The notes beneath the pieces were generated by a model, which did no database searches, was not told the DNA's origin, and worked only from the letters and a program-made list of their open reading frames with translations. From the NCBI GenBank assembly GCA_964399235.1, contig CAYNQC010000012.1:1-22698 (forward strand): a DNA stretch of 22,698 nucleotides, given 5' to 3'. This DNA is from DASPPK01 sp964399235 (GTDB lineage Archaea; Thermoproteota; Bathyarchaeia; Bathyarchaeales; Bathycorpusculaceae). Below are positions 1 through 6,519 of the stretch, piece after piece (the first letter of the stretch is position 1; every line of letters starts with the position of its first letter). The translations under genes were made by a program, and so were the position numbers.

Positions 1-320
1 TAGCCAGTAGCCGTTCCTATGAGAGCTCCCTTAAGATCGTCCCTGTTATCGTTTATGCTTTTGGCCAGACCCGCTTTTCTTTCCCACAGATTTGAGGTGT
101 CACCACAGTCTACAGCACTGAACAATTCATCAAAAGCTTTAACCGGGTCATTGTTTGTCCGATGTACGAATGCACTATTCATTTTTTCATGATACAACTC
201 TCTGTTCTCCAAGTAGTGTCTCTTGAGGGCTATGTTGTCTACGTAAAGAGTTTTCCTCTGTTGCCAAGCATACCTAATGTTTTCTAAGAAGCCTCTCATT
301 TTTTGTATGAACCTGGACAT
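1..320 (-). CDS. Hypothetical protein, C-terminus cut off by window edge
   Basis: An open frame runs leftward from ATG at 318-320 to the window edge with no stop, giving the first 106 residues. The protein begins MSRFIQKMRGFLENIRYAW and is charged and probably mostly helical, rich in Lys, Arg, Asn and Glu. I see no signal peptide, membrane segment or catalytic motif and recognise no family. A good box A (minus-strand CTTAAATAG, plus 357-365) stands about 40 bp upstream, and GAGAAG lies just before the ATG as a weak ribosome site. It is divergent from the SSB gene. That the frame is coding is supported by the promoter and by its uninterrupted length; the function is unknown. Confidence 0.55.
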   Translation of the reverse strand, partial: MSRFIQKMRGFLENIRYAWQQRKTLYVDNIALKRHYLENRELYHEKMNSAFVHRTNNDPVKAFDELFSAVDCGDTSNLWERKAGLAKSINDNRDDLKGALIGTATG

Positions 321-356
321 GTTTCTTCTCAGTTTTGTTAATAGGAGAATCTTAGT

Positions 357-365
357 CTATTTAAG
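357..365 (-). promoter_or_regulatory. Box A (TATA) for the edge gene
   Basis: The minus strand reads CTTAAATAG here, close to the archaeal TATA consensus. It lies about 37 bp before the ATG at 320, leaving room for a leader of about 11 nt. A GC-rich hairpin (363-376) overlaps its upstream edge. Confidence 0.45.
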
Positions 366-376
366 CGAGCGCGCTT
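363..376. repeat. GC-rich hairpin AAGCG-N4-CGCTT
   Basis: A perfect 5-bp inverted repeat with a 4-nt loop lies at the upstream edge of the TATA box of the leftward gene. Its right half contains GCGCGCTT, which recurs at 494-501 on the other side of the divergent promoter region. It may be an operator or only a chance GC-rich patch. Confidence 0.3.
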
Positions 377-482
377 ATACGCGGAAGTCTTGTCAACATA
401 TTTTAGTCTGTTAATTTTCTCGAAATACTGAAAGATTTTCCCGTTGTTTACTGGTTGATCGCTCGGTGGCTGAAAGAATGGA

Positions 483-501
483 AAGCGCAACGCGCGCGCT
501 T
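483..501. repeat. GC-rich hairpin AAGCGC-N7-GCGCTT
   Basis: A perfect 6-bp inverted repeat with a 7-nt spacer ends about 10 bp before the putative TATA region (508-520) of the SSB gene. It shares GCGCGCTT with the hairpin at 363-376. Paired elements in a divergent promoter could be regulator sites, but this is inference. Confidence 0.3.
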
Positions 502-572
502 CCTACCAAAAGGCTTAAGTGGAGTATTCAGGTTATGGTTGAACCGTCGAAAAAATAGGATGTTGAAAAAAC

Positions 573-1076
573 TTGGCAGTTGAAGGATTTACCGGAGCCA
601 GGCAACCCGTAGACGTGAAAATAGGCGAATTAAACCCCTCTTCCAGAGCCGTGAACGTGCTGGCCAAAGTCTTGTCAAAAAGCGAAGTCAGGAACGTCGC
701 CGCAGGAAGAGACGGAGAACCCCACAAAGTAAGCGACGCACTAGTCGGAGACGAAACAGGCTGCGTATACTTGACACTCTGGGATGACAACATCGAAAAA
801 GTCCACGACGGAGACACCGTAAACATCAAGAACGGCTACATAAACCTGTTCAGAGGCAACATGCGACTCAACGTCGGAAGATATGGCACCCTCGAAATTG
901 CAGAACAAGCCCTCGCAGGCGAAGTGAACACAGAGAACAACGTGTCCACCCAAGTGCACGAACAAGAGCGAAGACCATTCAGAGGCGGCGGCAGAGGAGA
1001 CTTCGGCGGCGGCAGACGGGATTTCGGCGGACGAGACAGAGACAGACGGGGCGGCTACCGACCGAGACGCTATTAA
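573..1076 (+). CDS. ssb: Single-stranded DNA-binding protein, single OB fold with RGG-like tail
   Basis: This 167-residue protein binds exposed single-stranded DNA in replication and repair. Residues about 13-110 form one OB fold of the crenarchaeal SSB/SOSS-B type, seen in VGDETGCVYLTLWDDNIEKV and the following INLFRGNMRLNVGRYG. Residues about 130-167 are an Arg/Gly-rich tail (RRPFRGGGRGDFGGG...) instead of the acidic tail of bacterial SSB. The length is close to Sulfolobus SSB. The start is TTG at 573, because an in-frame TGA at 564-566 excludes anything earlier. The ribosome site is poor (AGGA at 557-560, 12 nt away). A 7-codon reading frame starting at ATG 560 overlaps the start. The possible box A is GGCTTAAG near 512-519. 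The family is clear; the exact N-terminus is less so. Confidence 0.88.
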   Translation: MAVEGFTGARQPVDVKIGELNPSSRAVNVLAKVLSKSEVRNVAAGRDGEPHKVSDALVGDETGCVYLTLWDDNIEKVHDGDTVNIKNGYINLFRGNMRLNVGRYGTLEIAEQALAGEVNTENNVSTQVHEQERRPFRGGGRGDFGGGRRDFGGRDRDRRGGYRPRRY

Positions 1077-1108
1077 ACGCAACACGGCGTTTAAAGAAAC
1101 CTCCACCA

Positions 1109-1122
1109 TTTTCTTTTAATTT
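1109..1122 (+). terminator. T-rich terminator after the SSB gene
   Basis: A T-rich tract (TTTTCTTTTAATTT) lies 33 bp after the SSB stop codon. Archaeal RNA polymerase commonly terminates at such tracts. The rest of the gap to 1355 holds only the promoter of the next gene as far as I can see. Confidence 0.4.
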
Positions 1123-1300
1123 ACCCGAACAAGCAGAGAGACTAATTCTCATATCAACAGAAAAAACCATCGAAAACGTCATCATTAAGCATGACCTGCA
1201 GCAGAAACTCTGCTTCGAACCGAAAAAAAGCTCCTTCATGCACTCGAAACAGAAGAATTGCAGATTCTGATATGCTGCTTCTCCATCTTGAACACCGCAA

Positions 1301-1309
1301 TCTTTAAAG
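1301..1309 (+). promoter_or_regulatory. Box A for malic enzyme
   Basis: TCTTTAAAG lies about 50 bp before the ATG at 1356, with a strong ribosome site AAGGAG at 1341-1346 in between. Confidence 0.45.
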
Positions 1310-1355
1310 CTTCTCCGCCAAATCAAAAACATCCCGCAAAAAGGAGAACGATAAC

Positions 1356-2741
1356 ATGTCTAAACCAAAGGGTAAGGAAGTAAAACCCACAGTCGAAGAA
1401 TTACTTGCAAAAGCCAAGAAACCAGCACTGCTTGCTCCACCACTTCACAGGTTCTATGAAGGCAAAGTGCAAATAATGCCCAAATGCGCAGTTACAAGCC
1501 CCGCCGACTTCGCAATATGGTACACCCCAGGCGTAGCCGCAGCATGCAAGGAAATCCAAGCCGACAAAGACAAATCCTTCGAACTCACCAACCGCTGGAA
1601 CTACGTCGCCGTCGTCTCAGACGGAACACGCGTCCTAGGATTGGGCAACATAGGCCCCGAAGCCGCAATGCCCGTCATGGAAGGAAAAGCACTGCTATTC
1701 AAGTACCTAGGCGGCGTAGACGCCTTCCCAATATGCATAAACACCAAGGATCCCGATGAAATCGTCAGAGCCTGCGAGCTGATCGAACCAACATTCGGCG
1801 GAGTAAACCTAGAAGACATAGAGAAGCCCAAATGCTTCTACGTCCTCGAAAAAGCACGCGAAAAACTCAAAATCCCAGTGTGGCACGACGACCAACAAGG
1901 AACCGCCACAGTCATCCTAGCAGGCTTGATGAACGCGTTCAAAATCGTTGGCAAAGACCCCAAGAAAGCTCTGATAACCCTCGTCGGCGCAGGCGCCGCA
2001 AACCTACGAACAGCATACGTATTGATAAAATGGGGAATAAAACCCGGCAACATCCTCCTCGTAGACACCAAAGGCCTGATCTACCCAGGCAGAAAAGACA
2101 TAACCAAAGAAGAAGACCCATGGAAATACGAACTGGCACAGAAGACAAACGCAGAACACAGGACAGGAGACATAGTAGCCGCATTCAAAGGCGTTGACGC
2201 CGTCGTGGCCGCATCGAAACCAGGACCAGACACAATAAAGAAAGAATGGATCAAATCAATGGCCGACGACTCAATAGTCTTCGCATGCGCAAACCCGATA
2301 CCGGAAATATGGCCATGGGAAGCCGAAGAAGCCGGCGCACGCATCATCGCAACGGGACGCAGCGACTTTCCAAACCAAGTCAACAACAGCCTCGGATTTC
2401 CAGCAATATTCCGAGGAGTACTAGACGTAAGAGCCAAGACAGTCACGGACGACATGTGCGTTGCTGCAGCACAGGAGCTTGCTAAATTCGCCGAAGAACG
2501 CGGAATGCATGAAAAAGACATCCTGCCACGCATGGAAGAATGGGAAGTGTTCCCCCGCGAAGCAGTAGCATGCGCATTGAAGTCCATCGAACAGGGCGTT
2601 GCAAGAATAAAGCCAAGCAAGAAAGAACTCTACGACAGAGCCGTGGCGATAATCCAGAACTCGCGCGAATCACTGAAGGTGTTGATGAAGCAAGGCCTGA
2701 TCAAGCCGATGCCGTCAGAAGACAAGCTTCTTGGCAAGTAA
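1356..2741 (+). CDS. NAD(P)-dependent malic enzyme
   Basis: This 461-residue enzyme converts malate to pyruvate and CO2 with reduction of NAD(P), linking C4 acids to the pyruvate pool in the cytosol. It is the short bacterial/archaeal form. Visible motifs are WYTPGV (residues 55-60, with the catalytic Tyr), SDGTRVLGLGNIGP (88-101), MEGKALL (the general-base Lys at 111), the metal-binding region GVNLEDI (149-155), HDDQQGTA (177-184) and the Rossmann loop GAGAAN (201-206). An AAGGAG ribosome site 9 nt before the ATG supports the start. The C-terminal stretch after about residue 390 is somewhat longer than in many short malic enzymes. It has its own promoter and is probably transcribed alone. 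Coenzyme preference cannot be told from sequence by eye. Confidence 0.93.
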   Translation: MSKPKGKEVKPTVEELLAKAKKPALLAPPLHRFYEGKVQIMPKCAVTSPADFAIWYTPGVAAACKEIQADKDKSFELTNRWNYVAVVSDGTRVLGLGNIGPEAAMPVMEGKALLFKYLGGVDAFPICINTKDPDEIVRACELIEPTFGGVNLEDIEKPKCFYVLEKAREKLKIPVWHDDQQGTATVILAGLMNAFKIVGKDPKKALITLVGAGAANLRTAYVLIKWGIKPGNILLVDTKGLIYPGRKDITKEEDPWKYELAQKTNAEHRTGDIVAAFKGVDAVVAASKPGPDTIKKEWIKSMADDSIVFACANPIPEIWPWEAEEAGARIIATGRSDFPNQVNNSLGFPAIFRGVLDVRAKTVTDDMCVAAAQELAKFAEERGMHEKDILPRMEEWEVFPREAVACALKSIEQGVARIKPSKKELYDRAVAIIQNSRESLKVLMKQGLIKPMPSEDKLLGK

Positions 2742-2802
2742 GCATTGGGACTAGGCATAAACGATCAAATTCCTCCCTTTTTTGCCCTCAAAATTCAGAA
2801 AA

Positions 2803-2810
2803 TTATTTAA
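2803..2810 (+). promoter_or_regulatory. Box A for the 2848 membrane-protein gene
   Basis: TTATTTAA lies about 40 bp before the ATG. A ribosome site AGGGAGA (2834-2840) follows, 7 nt before the start. A six-T tract just upstream (2778-2783) may terminate the malic enzyme transcript. Confidence 0.45.
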
Positions 2811-2847
2811 ACTCTTCCATAGAACATAGACACAGGGAGAATACATC

Positions 2848-3342
2848 ATGCGTCTAGACTATGTGTTGTATGCATTGGCAATAATATGCTTCATCGTTAC
2901 CGGTGCAGTAGCCGCCTATGCAGCCACCCAGCAACTATGGATCGTGACAACAGCCGTGATCGGACTCGCCTTCATCGGAATTGGATACACACAGAGACCC
3001 CGAGGAGAGCCAGAAAAAACGATGGCAGTAAGTCCACCTCCACCACCTCCGACGCTCCCAACACCGAAACCGACCGAGATAAAGACAGAGACCAAAATGC
3101 CAGAAATCAAGGTTGAAACCCCAACCGCCCCGACCGTACAAATAAAGCCGCCATCCGTCGGATTGTTGGACGTCAAAGGCATCAAAGACAAACGGGCACT
3201 GCAACTCAAAGCCATAGGCATAAACTCGGTTGAAGAACTGGCAAAAGCCTCACCCAAAGAATTGGCAGCAAAGCTCAAGATAGCACCTTATTTCACCGGT
3301 AAATGGATCGAAAGCGCCAAAGAAATCCTCAAGAAGTCCTGA
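2848..3342 (+). CDS. Two-TM membrane protein with cytosolic helix-hairpin-helix/DUF4332-like domain
   Basis: This is a 164-residue protein of three parts. Residues about 3-50 contain two closely spaced hydrophobic segments (LYALAIICFIVTGAVAAYAA and LWIVTTAVIGLAFIGIGY). Residues about 55-105 form a Pro/Lys/Thr/Glu-rich linker beginning with a proline run. Residues about 108-164 look like a helix-hairpin-helix or SAM-like module (LLDVKGIKDKRALQLKAIGI ... VEELAKASPKELAAKL), as in DUF4332 and the tails of DNA repair and topology proteins. Such modules usually bind DNA or proteins, so tethering of chromatin or a complex to the membrane is possible, but this is inference. The start has a clear ribosome site. 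It is flanked by an unrelated enzyme and a convergent small gene. Confidence 0.7.
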   Translation: MRLDYVLYALAIICFIVTGAVAAYAATQQLWIVTTAVIGLAFIGIGYTQRPRGEPEKTMAVSPPPPPPTLPTPKPTEIKTETKMPEIKVETPTAPTVQIKPPSVGLLDVKGIKDKRALQLKAIGINSVEELAKASPKELAAKLKIAPYFTGKWIESAKEILKKS

Positions 3343-3370
3343 GAAGGATTCAAAAAGGATCTCGTGAAAT

Positions 3371-3634
3371 CTAAATCATCGAGATTCTTACTATGTTCCT
3401 TCTCTCTAAACGCTTCAAGGCGTCCAAGAATTCACTTTTTTTCTTCCCTGTCAACTTGAAGTTCTGAATCATCTCTCTGATAGGCATCCCAGGTCGACCG
3501 TAACTTGCGTTGCGCCTCCAAAGGTTCCTGACTATGAGCCGCTCCAACTTTCCACATCTCCACGTAGTATTGCGAATCAGAATAACGATCGCTCTGACCA
3601 GTCTCTGCGTCTCCTTCTCTTGCTTAACAGTCAA
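3371..3634 (-). CDS. Small basic protein, possibly winged-helix-like
   Basis: This is an 87-residue, strongly basic protein starting at TTG (3632-3634), with GAGGA a few bases upstream as ribosome site and a TATA-like CCATATATTTC (minus strand, plus 3655-3665) before it. The C-terminal half (IREMIQNFKLTGKKKSEFLD then ALKRLERRNIVRI) has the pattern of a helix-turn-helix with a short wing, suggesting DNA or RNA binding. No family is recognised with certainty. It is convergent with the 2848 gene, 28 bp apart, and divergent from the PPC-domain gene at 3736. The reading frame could be spurious, but promoter, ribosome site and amino acid pattern agree. Confidence 0.5.
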   Translation of the reverse strand: MTVKQEKETQRLVRAIVILIRNTTWRCGKLERLIVRNLWRRNASYGRPGMPIREMIQNFKLTGKKKSEFLDALKRLERRNIVRISMI

Positions 3635-3735
3635 GGTTCCTCACGGTTACAAACGAAATATATGGAGAAAAGGCTTTTAGAGTTTGTGTTTACAAAGAAA
3701 CCCCAGCAAACATCAATAAAGAGCAGGTAGACATC

Positions 3736-4161
3736 ATGGTTCAAGCAAAAGTCGGAAAGATCTGTTTCGCCCGCTTCACCGAAAACGACGACGTTGCAGA
3801 AACAATCAAGAAAAACGCACGGGAAAACGACGTGAAAGCAGGAGCCTTCATACTCATTGGAGCCCTCAAACATGCAGTGCTAGGATGCTACAAGAATGGA
3901 CACTACGTCAACACTGAACTCAGAGGACACATGGAAATCGCGTCATGCATGGGCAGCATAGCCGTCGACGAGAAAGGAGAAACCATAGTGCACGCGCACA
4001 TAGTTGTTTCCAACGAGAAAGGCGAAGCCTTCGGCGGCCACCTGATGAAGGACTGCCTCGTAGGTCCAACAGCAGAACTCGTATTGATTGAGGCAGCCGG
4101 GTTGAAACTTCAAAGAGCTTTCGACCAAGAAACGAACCTGAAACTTCTGAAACTAGGTTAA
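3736..4161 (+). CDS. PPC/DUF296 (PD1-like) domain protein
   Basis: This 141-residue protein consists of one PPC domain (also called DUF296 or PCC), a trimeric fold found in bacteria, archaea and plant AT-hook proteins. The hallmark is the metal-site pattern HAHIVVSNEKGEAFGGHL at about residues 98-115, with His residues placed as in archaeal members, plus FARFTENDDV near the N-terminus and MEIASCMGSIA in the middle. Archaeal members are small cytosolic proteins of unproven function, and many are annotated as DNA-binding by analogy with plants. No AT-hook is present. GAGCAGGTAG precedes the ATG. The 3' end overlaps the convergent acetyltransferase gene by 9 bp. Confidence 0.85.
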   Translation: MVQAKVGKICFARFTENDDVAETIKKNARENDVKAGAFILIGALKHAVLGCYKNGHYVNTELRGHMEIASCMGSIAVDEKGETIVHAHIVVSNEKGEAFGGHLMKDCLVGPTAELVLIEAAGLKLQRAFDQETNLKLLKLG

Positions 4162-4605
4162 TGCTTTCCTCAAATAGATGCCGTGAGCGCTGCCATAGTA
4201 ATTCTTGAGCCGACCCACAACCTCATAGCCCAGCTTACGGTACAACCCGATCGCGGCAACGTTATCCTCCCTGACCTCAAGAGTCAAAGACTTAACACCC
4301 TTCTGCCTGAAGATGCTTTCAACCTCCTTGAGCAACGCCTTTCCAACCCCGCTTCTGCGGTAAGCCGGCAACACCTCGATAGTCAAAACGTGCCCATGCA
4401 ACGCTTTTCTGTCAGCATAAACCGTGCTGATCACAAAGCCCACGATGTCCCCGCCTAGACGTGCGGCGAGGCTAATGGAATTGTAGTCTTTGAGTAGCTG
4501 GGCAATCTGCGCTTTTGAAAAAGCTTCTTCCTTGAAACACTCGGACTCGATCTCATACAGCCTGTCTAGATCTCGGATTGAAGCATCTTCAATAACTACT
4601 TCCAT
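4153..4605 (-). CDS. rimI: GNAT N-acetyltransferase, RimI-like
   Basis: This 150-residue protein is a single GNAT domain that moves an acetyl group from acetyl-CoA to an amine. The acetyl-CoA loop RRSGVGKA is at residues 83-90, after strand LTIEVLPAY. The following LTLEVREDN, AIGLYRKLGY and VGRLKNYYG (Tyr 136-137) match the RimI/Ard1 group, which acetylates protein N-termini in archaea. ATG at 4605 is the chosen start and fits the family length. The last 9 bp overlap the end of the PPC gene on the other strand, so the two transcripts converge. The substrate is inferred from the family only. Confidence 0.85.
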   Translation of the reverse strand: MEVVIEDASIRDLDRLYEIESECFKEEAFSKAQIAQLLKDYNSISLAARLGGDIVGFVISTVYADRKALHGHVLTIEVLPAYRRSGVGKALLKEVESIFRQKGVKSLTLEVREDNVAAIGLYRKLGYEVVGRLKNYYGSAHGIYLRKALT

Positions 4606-4649
4606 AGTTCACATCGCTCAAAGAATATTCCCTGCCAGAATTTAGGCTT

Positions 4650-5738
4650 TCAGCCTAGACCATGATTAGCTTCTCCATCGGAGCGCGACATCACTGCCTT
4701 TATGCCTAACCACTGCTGCGCCCCAAAACCCACAAAAAACCTCAACCACAACGTCAAGAGCCGCATCAAGATCGTTGCCGTCGCGCCTATCGCCACTGGC
4801 ACACCGAAGCCTTGCAGAAGGATCGTCAAGGCTATTTCAGGCAAGCCGACCTCAAACGGTATGCCCACAGGAATCGATTTTACGGCCACAAAAATCGCTG
4901 AAATAACCAATATTGCACTCCAACTTATCTGAGTGTAACCTATTGCGAGAAAAGTGAGGAAAAAGACCAGTAAGGCAAATATCCAGGAAATCACCGACAG
5001 AAAAGTGGCTAGAAGCATTGTTTTTGGAGCACGAACATACTCTTTGATCGCCTGATGGAAGCCTCTGTGGATTGAAACCACTTCTTCTCTGAACTTGGCA
5101 GGTTTCCAGTGGCCTCTGGTTATCCACTCCGCAAACCTGATCAGACCTTCGAGCATGCGGAAAGTCCATTTTTCCCTGAAACTGAAGAAGAGGACCAGTG
5201 TGAAAAACAAGCAGACCATTGTGATAAGAAAAAGAATCAAGGTAAGCATCATTCCATAAAGGAGACTCTGAACCAGCAGAAATGCTGCGCCTACCAAAAG
5301 CGTTGCCACGTTTATTCCCATGCCGATGAGCCGCTGAGCGACGACAGAAGCCGTGGCTTTTCCAGCCGTCCCATCTTCTTCTTTATTCACCAGATAGATC
5401 TTGGCAAGTTCACCGCTCACAGACTCGGCAGGGATCATCGTATCAACGTATATGCCGATCCAGACGAAGGCGAAGGATTTCAAAAAGGATAACTTAACCT
5501 GGAGAAATCTAAGCAGAAAATGCCAAGCCAACGTGAAAAACAACACATCGAGAAGGGAAACCACTATTGCAAGGACGTAATAGTAAGACTTGATCTTCTG
5601 TACTTCCGCGATGATTCCCGGAATATCCACGTTGAAAAGGTAGATGTACACGAAGAAAGCAACTAAGCCGATGAGCGGTAACGCGAAAGTTCTCCACGTC
5701 ACCTTGTACTTAGGAGGCGAAGACAACACTGCAGACAC
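4650..5738 (-). CDS. UPF0104 / lysylphosphatidylglycerol synthase TM-type membrane protein
   Basis: This 362-residue integral membrane protein has about seven to eight hydrophobic segments (for example LPLIGLVAFFVYIYLFNVDI and YVLAIVVSLLDVLFFTLAWHF near the N-terminus). The signature of the family (flippase-like region of MprF/YbhN) is seen in WIGIYVDTMIPAESVSGELA (about residues 92-111), in ASVVAQRLIGMG and in PVGIPFEVGLPEIALT. Family members move or handle polar lipids, and archaeal ones are often near lipid-sugar genes; no such genes adjoin it here. The start is GTG at 5738 or GTG at 5729 (codon 4). A GGAAAG lies just before the first and at better spacing for the second. A strong TATA box is at 5772-5782. 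Confidence 0.82.
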   Translation of the reverse strand: MSAVLSSPPKYKVTWRTFALPLIGLVAFFVYIYLFNVDIPGIIAEVQKIKSYYYVLAIVVSLLDVLFFTLAWHFLLRFLQVKLSFLKSFAFVWIGIYVDTMIPAESVSGELAKIYLVNKEEDGTAGKATASVVAQRLIGMGINVATLLVGAAFLLVQSLLYGMMLTLILFLITMVCLFFTLVLFFSFREKWTFRMLEGLIRFAEWITRGHWKPAKFREEVVSIHRGFHQAIKEYVRAPKTMLLATFLSVISWIFALLVFFLTFLAIGYTQISWSAILVISAIFVAVKSIPVGIPFEVGLPEIALTILLQGFGVPVAIGATATILMRLLTLWLRFFVGFGAQQWLGIKAVMSRSDGEANHGLG

Positions 5739-5771
5739 CTTTCCAATGAAGGCAGAAGGGCACCGAGCAAC

Positions 5772-5782
5772 ATTATATATTT
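5772..5782 (-). promoter_or_regulatory. Box A for the UPF0104-type gene
   Basis: The minus strand reads AAATATATAAT here, one of the best TATA matches in the window, about 40 bp before the GTG start. Confidence 0.55.
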
Positions 5783-5848
5783 TGCCACACTCTACGCAGA
5801 GAAACCAGAAACCTTCAACTCAACAACCTTGGACAATTCGACCTCAAG

Positions 5849-5857
5849 GATTAAATC
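5849..5857 (+). promoter_or_regulatory. Box A for the HD-domain gene
   Basis: GATTAAATC lies about 40 bp before the TTG start at 5892. It is divergent from the box A at 5772-5782, so the two genes share this promoter region. Confidence 0.4.
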
Positions 5858-5891
5858 GTATCGATTCTGTAGATAAGCCAAGGTCACACAC

Positions 5892-6446
5892 TTGCTCACA
5901 CGTGCACAAGCCATTGAACTAGTAAACAAAAACGTTCAAAAAAAGAACGTCATCCACCACATGATAGCCGTCGAAGCAATAATGAGATCACTCGCCAAGC
6001 ACTCGGCAGAAGACGAAGAAAAATGGAGCTTGGTCGGCCTCCTCCATGACATTGATTACGAGAAAACCGAAAGCACACCCGAAAAGCACAGTCTGATAGC
6101 TGAAACCATTTTGAAGGATATTGCGGACGCAGATGTGGTCAGAGCAATCAAGTCTCACAACTTCGAGCATACAGGCGCCAAACCCGAGACCAAAATGGAA
6201 AAAGCCCTCATCGCAGCCGACGCCGTCTCGGGTCTTCTCATTGCCTGCGCGCTTGTCAAGCCATCGAGAAAACTGGCAGACATCAAAGTCGAGACAGTCG
6301 CCAAAAAGTTCAAAGACAAAGACTTTGCCCGCGGCGCCCACAGAAACAGAATATTATACTGTGAGCAGATAGGCATTATCAAGGAAAAGTTCTTCGAACT
6401 GGCATTAAACGGATTAAAGGAATCCGCTTCGCAAATAGGGCTTTAA
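5892..6446 (+). CDS. HD-domain (HDIG-type) phosphohydrolase
   Basis: This 184-residue single-domain protein is of the metal-dependent HD superfamily, which cleaves phosphate bonds in nucleotides or related compounds. Candidate metal ligands are His22/His23 (IHHM), His52-Asp53 (LLHDIDY), His66, His89 (IKSHNFEH) and Asp110 (LIAADAVSG). The start is TTG at 5892, with AAGGTCA 7 nt upstream and a box A in place; no upstream ATG in frame is available. It is codirectional with the ParB-ASCH gene 73 bp downstream, but that gene has its own box A, so joint transcription is not required. The substrate cannot be deduced. Confidence 0.82.
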   Translation: MLTRAQAIELVNKNVQKKNVIHHMIAVEAIMRSLAKHSAEDEEKWSLVGLLHDIDYEKTESTPEKHSLIAETILKDIADADVVRAIKSHNFEHTGAKPETKMEKALIAADAVSGLLIACALVKPSRKLADIKVETVAKKFKDKDFARGAHRNRILYCEQIGIIKEKFFELALNGLKESASQIGL

Positions 6447-6467
6447 TACGCTCCATCCTCGCAATTT

Positions 6468-6476
6468 CTTAAATAC
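6468..6476 (+). promoter_or_regulatory. Box A for the ParB-ASCH gene
   Basis: TTCTTAAAT lies about 48 bp before the ATG at 6520, with ribosome site CAGGAG at 6505-6510. Confidence 0.5.
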
Positions 6477-6519
6477 CCAAAACAAATGGTGTAGATGACA
6501 AAGACAGGAGCAAAGACCC

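Noticed and set aside
979..1332. Leftward 117-codon open frame between SSB and malic enzyme
   Set aside because: Low-complexity Cys/Arg/Phe-rich product, antisense to the SSB tail, and it covers the malic enzyme promoter.
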